NCBI GenBank assembly: GCA_050249835.1
Contig: JBFWPT010000012.1
Coordinates: 1 to 64,000 of the forward strand
Origin: Miltoncostaea sp050249835
GTDB lineage: Bacteria; Actinomycetota; Thermoleophilia; Miltoncostaeales; Miltoncostaeaceae
Length of the DNA: 64,000 nt
Direction: 5' to 3'
Made by a program: the position numbers and the translations under genes. The notes below the pieces were generated by a model. The model was not told where the DNA came from. It worked only from the letters and a program-made list of their open reading frames with translations, and ran no database searches. Below, one piece after another: positions 9,181 through 15,870 of the stretch (positions within the stretch are counted from its first letter, which is position 1; each line of letters opens with the position of its first letter).

Positions 9181-12100
9181 TCAGCCGGTCTCGAAGTCCG
9201 GCGGGTCCGGGGTCGGCGTGGGCGTCGGGGTCGGCGTCGGCGTGGGGGTCGGCGTGGGCGTGGGGGTCGGCGTCGGGGTCGTGGGCGTCTCGGGCGTCTC
9301 GGGCTCCGGCGGGCGCTCCAGCAGCACGATGGCCACGGCCGAGCCGCCCCGGGCGACGCGCGCCGACATGCTCTGGAAGCGGCGCGCCTCGGCCTGCAGC
9401 GCCACGACCAGGCGGCCGGCCCGCGGGGCCACCGAGACGCGCACGCCGGCGACCGTCTGCCGCGTCACGGACGAGGTGATGCCGCCCTGCCACAGCTCCA
9501 CGGCCGCGCGGCCGTCGGCGATCGAGGCGTCCGGGATCCTCAGCCCGGAGGTGGGCAGGGAGCCCTCGCCCAGGTCGAGCGTGAGGGTGATGCGGCGGCC
9601 GGAGGTGGACGAGGTGATGCGGGTGAGGTCGGCCGGGGCGGTCGCCTCCGCCCCGAAGCCCTCGACGGCGACGGGGGCCGCGGCGGTCCCCGCGGAGACG
9701 TCGATCGCCACCAGCTCGCCCTCGGTGGTGAGGGCCTGGACGCCGCTCGCGGACGCCGCGAGCGCCGCGGGCTGGCCGCCGACCTCCACGAACCGCGGCT
9801 CGGGGGCCGCCTGGGTGGTGTCGATGAGGGCCACGGCCCCGCTGCCGGGCAGCGCCGCGACGAGCACGCCGGACGGGGTCACGGCGAGGTCGGCCGCCGT
9901 GGTCGGCGTGGCGAAGGTCCCGACGGTCTGGCCGCTCGCGATGTCGACCGCCGCGACCCCGCGCTCGACGGCCACGTAGGCCCGTCCGCGGTCCTCGACG
10001 ATGCGGCCGTGCGGCTCGGTGCCGACGGGGATCGGCGTGCCCGGGGTCAGCGTGCCGCCGCCCCCGGCGAGGAGGGTCACGGTGCCGCCCTCCAGGTTCG
10101 CCACCGCCACGGTCGTCGCGCCCGCGCCCAGACCGCTCGGCGCGAAGTCCAGCGACGCGCAGGGCCCCGGGTCGGCGCCGCCGACGCGGCAGACGCGCCC
10201 GCGCCCCTCGCCGGGGGCCGCCGCCGCGACGATGTCGGCGCCGGACCCCGCCAGCAACGAGGCACCGGGGAACGCGATCGCGGTCATTGGGCGCAGGTCG
10301 CGGGCCCGCAGGGTCGTGAGGCTGTCGCCGCCGGCGACCACCACGCGCCCGCCGCCGGTCGCCACCGACCGCGGGCCGGCGGGGTCGTCCAGGGAGACCG
10401 TCTCGCCGCCGTCGACGCGCAGCACCCGGCCCGACGGGTCGGCCACGAACACCGCGCCGCCGCCGGCGACCGCGTCCGGCCGGTCCACGCCGAGGTCGAC
10501 GTCCGGCACGACGGGGGCGGTCTGGACCGCTTCCGTCGTCGCCTCCTCGCCGCCCCCGCCTCCCCCGCCGCCCATGGCGAGGACCACGGCCGCGATGATC
10601 GCGCCCACGACCACGACGCCGCCGCCGATGAGCAGGCCCTTGCGCGGGCCGCCCCCGCCCGTAGCGCCGTCACCGTCGCCGGGGGGTGTCGCGGGCGGCG
10701 CGCCGGACGGCGCCGGGGTGCGGCCGGTGGGCGGGATGGTCGCGTCGAGCCCGGGCGTCTCATCATCCGCAACCGGGGGCGCCGCCGTTCCCGCCCCGGT
10801 CGGCGGGATCGTGGCCTCGGGCGGCGCGGCCGCCTCGGGGGCGATGGTGTGGGCGGGCTCCGGCTCAGGCGGCGGCGCCGCGGCGGCGGGCGGCGCCGGC
10901 GGGGGCGGGGTGGGCGGCGGGGGGGCCGCGGGCGGGGCGTCCGCGGCGGCCGCCGCGGCGGGAGCGGCGGCCACGGGCCGCGGTTCGAAGGTCTGGAAGC
11001 CGTCGTCGCCCGCGGGCGCCGCCGGCGCGGGGGTGGCGGGGGTCGCGGGCCCGGCCGGGTCGGCGGCCGGTGGCGGTGCGCCCCGGGCGAACGTCTCGAA
11101 GCCGGTCGGCGCGGGCGCGGGATCCGGGGCGGCCGCCGGGGCCGGCGCGGCCGGGGCGGCGGGCTCCGCGCCCCGCGCGAAGGTCTCGAAGCCGGTGGGC
11201 GCGGGTGCGGGCGGCGGCCCCGGGGCGGCCGGCGCCGGGGCCTCGGCGGGCGGCGGCTCCACCGGGCGGCTCTCCGGCGCGGGGGTCGCGGGGGCCTGGA
11301 TGCTCTCGAACGGGGCGGGCGTCAGGGGTTGGGCGGCCCCGGCGGACGCCCCCTCCAGCAGGCGCGCCTCGCGGCGCCAGCGCGGCCCGAGGATGCCGAT
11401 GACGATCCCTTCGAGCTGGTCCCAGGCCTCGGCGGCGTCGGCCGGCCGGTCCGCGGGGGCCTTCTCCAGCATCGCCTCGAGCCAGGCGGCGAGCTCCGGG
11501 TGGATGTCGGGCTTCACATCGGCCGGGCGCGGCAGCGGGTCGTTGACGTGCTGGAGCAGGACGGCGATCGGTGTGTCGGCCGAGTACGGGACCCGGCCGA
11601 CGAGCATCTCGTAGGCCATGACGCCGACCGCGTAGAGGTCGGTCGAGGGGCCCACCCCCTTCGCCATCGCCTGCTCGGGCGACATGTAGGCGGGGGTGCC
11701 GACGGTGGTGCCGGTGGCCGTCGCGAAGCTCGTCTGGACCTCGTTGACCGCCTTGGCGATGCCGAAGTCCGCCACCTTCACGGTGCCGGCCCGCGTGAGC
11801 ATGAGGTTCTCGGGCTTCAGGTCCCGGTGGACGATGCCCTGCTCGGACGCGTGGGCGAGGGCGGCCAGCACGCCCTCCAGCACTCCGGTCACCTGCGCGA
11901 GCCCCAGAGAGCGGACGTACGGCCGGAGCGACCCGCGCTCGAGGTACTCCATCGCGATGTAGGGCGTGCCGTCGTGCTGCAGGTACTCGTGGACGGTCAC
12001 GATGTTGGGGTGCCCGAGCGATCCCGTGATGCGGGACTCGTGCAGGAAGCGGGCGGCCGCGGCGGGGTCGGTGGCGTGGAACGCCCCGAGCTGCTTGAGG

Positions 12101-12213
12101 GCGACGTCCCGGTCGAGGTCGGCCTGCCGGGCGAGGTACACGGCCGCCATGCCGCCCCGCCCGATCTCCCGGACGATCCGGTACCGCCCCACCATCTCGC
12201 CCTCGCGGGGCAC
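9181..12213 (-). CDS. Transmembrane Ser/Thr protein kinase with extracellular propeller
   Basis: A 1010-residue Hanks-type kinase starting at GTG. The kinase domain (about 8-275) is complete: glycine loop GRGGMA, Lys40, HRDLKPEN at 129-136, DFG at 149-151 and a SPEQ activation-segment end. A long Pro/Ala linker (about 310-520) carries three copies of a GF(E/Q)TF motif and two of ATIPPTG. One transmembrane helix (about 526-546) leads to a region of about 350 residues with propeller-like repeats instead of the common PASTA repeats, then a PT-dipeptide tail. It should sense something outside and phosphorylate Thr inside; FHA proteins such as the one at 875-2554 are plausible readers. The PAAR-like gene lies 25 nt upstream in the same direction. 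Confidence 0.92.
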   Translation of the reverse strand: MPREGEMVGRYRIVREIGRGGMAAVYLARQADLDRDVALKQLGAFHATDPAAAARFLHESRITGSLGHPNIVTVHEYLQHDGTPYIAMEYLERGSLRPYVRSLGLAQVTGVLEGVLAALAHASEQGIVHRDLKPENLMLTRAGTVKVADFGIAKAVNEVQTSFATATGTTVGTPAYMSPEQAMAKGVGPSTDLYAVGVMAYEMLVGRVPYSADTPIAVLLQHVNDPLPRPADVKPDIHPELAAWLEAMLEKAPADRPADAAEAWDQLEGIVIGILGPRWRREARLLEGASAGAAQPLTPAPFESIQAPATPAPESRPVEPPPAEAPAPAAPGPPPAPAPTGFETFARGAEPAAPAAPAPAAAPDPAPAPTGFETFARGAPPPAADPAGPATPATPAPAAPAGDDGFQTFEPRPVAAAPAAAAAADAPPAAPPPPTPPPPAPPAAAAPPPEPEPAHTIAPEAAAPPEATIPPTGAGTAAPPVADDETPGLDATIPPTGRTPAPSGAPPATPPGDGDGATGGGGPRKGLLIGGGVVVVGAIIAAVVLAMGGGGGGGGEEATTEAVQTAPVVPDVDLGVDRPDAVAGGGAVFVADPSGRVLRVDGGETVSLDDPAGPRSVATGGGRVVVAGGDSLTTLRARDLRPMTAIAFPGASLLAGSGADIVAAAAPGEGRGRVCRVGGADPGPCASLDFAPSGLGAGATTVAVANLEGGTVTLLAGGGGTLTPGTPIPVGTEPHGRIVEDRGRAYVAVERGVAAVDIASGQTVGTFATPTTAADLAVTPSGVLVAALPGSGAVALIDTTQAAPEPRFVEVGGQPAALAASASGVQALTTEGELVAIDVSAGTAAAPVAVEGFGAEATAPADLTRITSSTSGRRITLTLDLGEGSLPTSGLRIPDASIADGRAAVELWQGGITSSVTRQTVAGVRVSVAPRAGRLVVALQAEARRFQSMSARVARGGSAVAIVLLERPPEPETPETPTTPTPTPTPTPTPTPTPTPTPTPTPDPPDFETG

Positions 12214-12238
12214 TACGCCGCCGCCCGAGCCGTGAAAG

Positions 12239-12574
12239 TCACGCCTGGACCGTCGTCTGGCCCGGGGAGACCACCATGACGGTGCCGGGGGGGACCCCGT
12301 CGGTCATGCCGCTCAGCGTCTGCAGGTGCACCGGCATGCCCCCGGCGGAGACCGTCGGCGCGCTGCCGCCGGGCAGGACCGAGACGACCGTGGTGCAGGG
12401 CTTCGACGACACCGTCGGGGGCTGCGCGCACCCGATGATCGGCGCGCCCATGATGTCCGTCTCCCGGATGACCGGGGCGCCGCCCACCTGCACGGTCGTC
12501 TGCTTCGGGATGAGCGTGACCTGACCCCCGTGAGCGCAGATGATTTTGGCGTTGCTGTTCACGACGAGCGGCAT
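12239..12574 (-). CDS. Small PAAR-like (DUF4280-type) protein
   Basis: A 111-residue protein with no signal peptide. It has a glycine/valine/threonine-rich beta pattern with conserved pieces seen in PAAR-like spike-tip proteins: an N-terminal NAKIICAHGGQV segment, paired cysteines, a VGG(A/M)P turn, and a threonine-rich end (TVMVVSPGQTTVQA). PAAR proteins cap the spikes of contractile injection systems and type VI systems, but no sheath, tube, baseplate or ATPase gene lies in this window, so a different role is possible. It sits 25 nt upstream of the kinase gene and is probably co-transcribed with it. The family call rests on pattern only. Confidence 0.6.
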   Translation of the reverse strand: MPLVVNSNAKIICAHGGQVTLIPKQTTVQVGGAPVIRETDIMGAPIIGCAQPPTVSSKPCTTVVSVLPGGSAPTVSAGGMPVHLQTLSGMTDGVPPGTVMVVSPGQTTVQA

Positions 12575-12590
12575 GACGCTCCAGGGGTCT

Positions 12591-12619
12591 GTTCAGCGCC
12601 GACCTCCCGGAACTATATT
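12591..12619 (+). promoter_or_regulatory. Predicted promoter of the response-regulator gene
   Basis: GTTCAG (12591-12596), a 17-nt spacer and TATATT (12614-12619) form a sigma-70-like promoter in an unusually A/T-rich patch about 55 nt upstream of the GTG start at 12674. The -10 box lies within an inverted repeat. Confidence 0.45.
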
Positions 12620-12626
12620 TCGTTCC
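12609..12626. promoter_or_regulatory. Inverted repeat GGAAC-N8-GTTCC over the -10 box
   Basis: Perfect 5-bp arms at 12609-12613 and 12622-12626 flank the TATATT box. The position suits an operator that could block transcription of the response-regulator gene, or act on the divergent PAAR-kinase operon. The binding protein is unknown; autoregulation by the NarL-type regulator is one possibility. Confidence 0.4.
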
Positions 12627-12673
12627 ACCTGGACGGGCACGCCGGACGCGCGCCCCGGAACGAGGGCGTCTCG

Positions 12674-13312
12674 GTGAAGGTCTTCGTGCTCGACCCCCAT
12701 ACGATCTACCGCAGGGGTCTCACCTCGTGCCTGGGCGACGCGCCCGGCATCACCGGCGTGGCCGAGGCGGGCAGCGTCGGTGAGGCGTGGACGCACCCGG
12801 AGCTGCAGGAGGCGAGCGTCGTGGTGCTCGACCACGGCGTCACCGGCGGCATCGAGTTCATCCGCCAGGTGCGCGAGACGACCGGCGCCCGCGTGCTCGT
12901 CTGCTCGTCGCGCAGCGAGGAGGGCGAGGTCGTCGCCGCCGTCGCCGCCGGGTCGATGGGCTACATCTGCAAGGACACCCTCACCCCCGACTCGCTGGTC
13001 GCCGCCGTGCGCGCCGCGGCCACCGGGGCCGGCGTGATGGAGCCGGAGATGCTCGGCACCCTCCTGCGCGGCATCTCCCGCGCCTCGGAGGAGGTGCTCG
13101 AGCCGCGCGGGCTGTCCCTGACCCGCCTCAACCCGCGCGAGCAGCAGGTGCTGCGCCTGGTCGCCGAGGGCCACCCGATCCGCGAGGTCGCCGCGCAGCT
13201 CTCCTACAGCGAGCGGACGATCAAGAACGTCATCCACGACGTCGTGACCAAGCTCAACGTGCGCACCCGGTCCCAGGCCGTGGCCCGCGCGGTCCGCGAG
13301 GGCCTGATCTGA
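12674..13312 (+). CDS. Orphan NarL/LuxR-family response regulator
   Basis: The start is set at GTG 12674, preceded by GAGGG, because the receiver domain begins there (MKVFVLDPHTIYRRGL); the frame is open further upstream but without domain content. The receiver (1-120) has Asp53 as the probable phosphoacceptor, a Ser in VLVCSSR and Lys in YICKD. The N-terminal acidic pair is reduced to a single Asp7 (LDPH instead of the usual DDH), so phosphorylation may be weak or altered. A LuxR-type HTH (about 150-205; LNPREQQVLRLVAEG and YSERTIKNVIHDVVTKL) follows. No histidine kinase is adjacent. It is divergent from the PAAR/kinase genes and overlaps the next gene, a secreted propeller protein. Confidence 0.9.
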   Translation: MKVFVLDPHTIYRRGLTSCLGDAPGITGVAEAGSVGEAWTHPELQEASVVVLDHGVTGGIEFIRQVRETTGARVLVCSSRSEEGEVVAAVAAGSMGYICKDTLTPDSLVAAVRAAATGAGVMEPEMLGTLLRGISRASEEVLEPRGLSLTRLNPREQQVLRLVAEGHPIREVAAQLSYSERTIKNVIHDVVTKLNVRTRSQAVARAVREGLI

Positions 13313-15057
13313 CCCTGAGGCGCACGGCGGCCCTGGCCGCCGCCACCCTCCTGGCCGTCCCCGCGGTGGCCCAGGCTGCATGGCCCGGGCTCAACGGCAA
13401 GGTGGCCTGGGAGCGGGCCGGCGAGATCTGGATCGCCGACCCGGGCGGGGGGAACGAGGACCAGCTCACGTTCGCCGGCGGCACGCACCCCTCGTGGTCG
13501 CCGGACGGCACGAAGATCGCGTTCATCGCCAACCGCAACGCGTCGGGCGACGACGTATGGGTGATGAACGCCGACGGCTCGGACCAGCGCCGCCTCTACG
13601 ACGGGCCGTCGAACGAGCGGGACCCGGCCTGGTCACCGGACGGCACCCGCATCGTGTTCGGCGGCTTCGGCGACGCGACCCCGCAGCTCATGACGATGAA
13701 CGCCAACGGCAGCGCTCCCGCCGTCCTGGCGCCGCCGAACGACAACATCAATGGCGCTCCCGCCTGGTCCCCCGACGGGTCGCGCATCGCCTGGCGCAAG
13801 TTCTCCGGGGGCACGGGCGTCTCGCTCCGCGCCCTCGTGGGCGACGGCGGCACCCAGATCGTCCCCGACGCCAGCAACCCCAACTGGTTCCCCGACGGCT
13901 CCCGCCTGGTCGTCGACCGGGGGCTCAGCGCGGAGGTCTGGAGCCTGCGCCCCGACGGCTCCGACCTGCGGCAGCTCACCGACTCGGCGGGGTCGGACTT
14001 CGCGCCCGCCGTCTCGCCGGACGGCCGGCGGATCGTCTTCGCCAGCAGCCGCGACGGCCAGGGCTTCGAGATCTACGTGATGGAGGCGGACGGCTCGATC
14101 GAGGTCCGCAGCACCTTCACCCCGATGGCCACGGTCGACTGGCACCCGGACTGGCAGCCGGTCGGCCCGCCGCCCGACGTGACCGGCATCTCCCGGCCGG
14201 TGGCGAGGTCGCCCGGCGCGACCCTCACGGTGGACGGCACCGGCTTCGTGCTGCGGTCCGTGGTGCGGTGGAACGGATCGGACCGGCCGACGACGTGGGT
14301 CTCGCCGACGCGCCTCCAGGCCACGCTGTCGCCCGGCGACGTGGCCGCGCCCGGCACCGCCCAGGTGACCGTGTTCACCTCCCCCGTGGGCGGCGGGCTC
14401 TCGCTCCCGCGCACGGCCACCATCGACGCGCCCCCGCCGCCGCCCCCGCCGCCGGCCCTCAATGTGAGCCGCGCGACGGTGACCGCCAAGTGGACGCGCA
14501 GCCGGGTGCGCGGGACGCTGCGCCTGACGGGGTCGGCCGAGCGCGGCGGCCGCGTCGAGGTGGCCCTGCTCCGCGGGTCCCGGGTGCTCCAGCGGCGGCG
14601 GGTGACGCTGGCCGCCGGCGCCTTCACCCGCCGGCTGGCGCTCGCCCGCACGCTCACCCCGGGCACGCTGCGGGTGCGCCTCACCGAGGTCGGCCCCGTG
14701 GCCGGCGCGCGGCTCACCGAGGCGAACGCCCGCGTGCGGCTCCCCGCGCCCCCGGAGGGCGTCGTCGCGAAGGCCGATGTCAGCGCCCTGCAGCGGGGAC
14801 CGGCGGCCAAGAGCCTGCGCCGGCCCTCCCGCGTCTTCGCCCGCTTCGCGTTCGCGGCCCGGCCGAAGGCCGGCCGCCGCATCACCGTCGCCTGGACCCG
14901 CAACGGCGCCCCGGCCGGCGGCGCCGCCCAGAAGGCGCGCACCGGCACGGTCGTCGCGTTCATCGGGTCGCCCGGGGGCCTGCCCCGCGGGCTCTACCGC
15001 TGCACGCTGCGCGCGGGCCGCACGGTCGTCGCCGTCGCGACGGTGCGGATCACCTGA
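13309..15057 (+). CDS. Secreted TolB-propeller/TIG protein, probable CTG start
   Basis: The frame encodes a signal peptide (TLRRTAALAAATLLAVPAV), six PD40 blades (WSPDGTKIAF-type, about 30-275), a TIG domain (about 285-375), a polyproline linker and the roughly 195-residue C-terminal module shared with the proteins at 5427-7247 and 7240-9174. No ATG, GTG or TTG lies in frame near the signal peptide. CTG 13309 overlaps the regulator stop as CTGA and has GAGGG with a 6-nt spacer, so I place the start there, giving 582 residues. The overlap implies co-expression with the response regulator. Ligand unknown. Confidence 0.8.
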   Translation: MTLRRTAALAAATLLAVPAVAQAAWPGLNGKVAWERAGEIWIADPGGGNEDQLTFAGGTHPSWSPDGTKIAFIANRNASGDDVWVMNADGSDQRRLYDGPSNERDPAWSPDGTRIVFGGFGDATPQLMTMNANGSAPAVLAPPNDNINGAPAWSPDGSRIAWRKFSGGTGVSLRALVGDGGTQIVPDASNPNWFPDGSRLVVDRGLSAEVWSLRPDGSDLRQLTDSAGSDFAPAVSPDGRRIVFASSRDGQGFEIYVMEADGSIEVRSTFTPMATVDWHPDWQPVGPPPDVTGISRPVARSPGATLTVDGTGFVLRSVVRWNGSDRPTTWVSPTRLQATLSPGDVAAPGTAQVTVFTSPVGGGLSLPRTATIDAPPPPPPPPALNVSRATVTAKWTRSRVRGTLRLTGSAERGGRVEVALLRGSRVLQRRRVTLAAGAFTRRLALARTLTPGTLRVRLTEVGPVAGARLTEANARVRLPAPPEGVVAKADVSALQRGPAAKSLRRPSRVFARFAFAARPKAGRRITVAWTRNGAPAGGAAQKARTGTVVAFIGSPGGLPRGLYRCTLRAGRTVVAVATVRIT

Positions 15058-15079
15058 TCGAGCGGGCCGCGCCGATCAG
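15054..15079. terminator. Bidirectional hairpin spanning two stop codons
   Basis: CTGATCG (15054-15060) pairs with CGATCAG (15073-15079). The hairpin contains the stop codons of both convergent genes (15055-15057 plus strand; 15076-15078 minus strand). There is no T-tract, so termination efficiency is uncertain. Confidence 0.4.
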
Positions 15080-15798
15080 TCGGCGACGGTCGCCACGCAC
15101 GCCGCGCCGCCGCGGGCGCGGCTCTCGCCCTCGCTGAGGGTCGCGTCGGGGGCGAAGGCGGCGAGGATCCCCCGCCAGATGGCCCGGTCGAGGCCGCAGA
15201 TGCGGTCCGGGTCGTGGAAGGCGAGCTCCTCGAAGGGGCACGCGCAGGCGCGCAGCCCCGAGCCGCCCTCGGCCCGCGCCGCGAAGCCGTACCGGGAGAG
15301 CAGCCGCACGACCGCCTCGACGGCCTCCGCGGGCTTCGCCCCGGGCGCGGTGGCCCCGGTCGCGACCTCGGCCAGGCCCAGCTCGAAGCCGAACTCCCAG
15401 CCGACGCGCTCCAGGACCTCCTGCGGCTCGTCGTCGGAGCGGTCGCTGGTGGCGCGCAGCAGGAGGGTCGCGAGCAGGTCGTAATGGCGCTCCGGCAGGG
15501 CCACGAGCACCTCGGCGTCGGCGGTGCGGTAGCGCTTCGGCGGGCGCCCCGCGCCCGGGCCGGAGCGGCCCGCGTCACGCCGGAACTCGGCCTCCAGGAA
15601 GCCGTGCTCGACGAGCTTGTCCAGGTGGAACCCCGCGAGGCGGCGGTCGATGCCGACCTCGGCGGCGACGTCGTCCTTCGACAGGTCGTGCCCCGCGCCG
15701 CGCACGGCGAAGAACACCCTCCGGCGGGTCGCGTCGCCCAGCGCGGCGGCCAGCCGGCCGATGTCCCGCTCGGCGCGCTCCTCCTCACCCGTCCCCAC
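15076..15798 (-). CDS. sufR: SufR-like Fe-S responsive HTH regulator (COG2345 type)
   Basis: A 240-residue protein from GTG 15798, with a GAGGGGGG ribosome-binding site 5 nt upstream. The N-terminal 85 residues form an ArsR/DeoR-type winged helix (LGDATRRRVFFAV, VGIDRRLAGFHLDKLVEHGFL). The C-terminal half has Cys185, Cys187, Cys201 and Cys234, with CPFEELAFHDPDRICGLDRA matching the cysteine-rich region of SufR-type regulators that hold a Fe-S cluster and repress suf operons when clusters are plentiful. The suf operon starts 1.6 kb away on the other strand. It is divergent from the gene at 15871, with a palindrome in the shared intergenic region. The SufR call is by pattern and neighbourhood. 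Confidence 0.75.
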   Translation of the reverse strand: MGTGEEERAERDIGRLAAALGDATRRRVFFAVRGAGHDLSKDDVAAEVGIDRRLAGFHLDKLVEHGFLEAEFRRDAGRSGPGAGRPPKRYRTADAEVLVALPERHYDLLATLLLRATSDRSDDEPQEVLERVGWEFGFELGLAEVATGATAPGAKPAEAVEAVVRLLSRYGFAARAEGGSGLRACACPFEELAFHDPDRICGLDRAIWRGILAAFAPDATLSEGESRARGGAACVATVAD

Positions 15799-15842
15799 AA
15801 CGCCCCCCTCGCGACCACCAGGCGCCCGGTCTTCGCCCAGGA

Positions 15843-15859
15843 TACACCGGACCGATGTA
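15843..15859. promoter_or_regulatory. 17-bp near-perfect palindrome between the SufR-like gene and its divergent neighbour
   Basis: TACACCGGACCGATGTA is a dyad with 7 of 8 arm positions matching around a central A. It lies 45 nt upstream of the regulator's start and 12 nt before the ATG at 15871, a good place for an autoregulatory operator. No second copy was seen upstream of sufB. It does not obviously match SufR sites I know from other phyla. Confidence 0.45.
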
Positions 15860-15870
15860 CCTTCCGTCCC

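Noticed and set aside
10009..12279. Long plus-strand frames across the kinase gene
   Set aside because: The minus-strand frame encodes a complete kinase domain; the plus-strand frames are low-complexity Gly/Arg/Ala.
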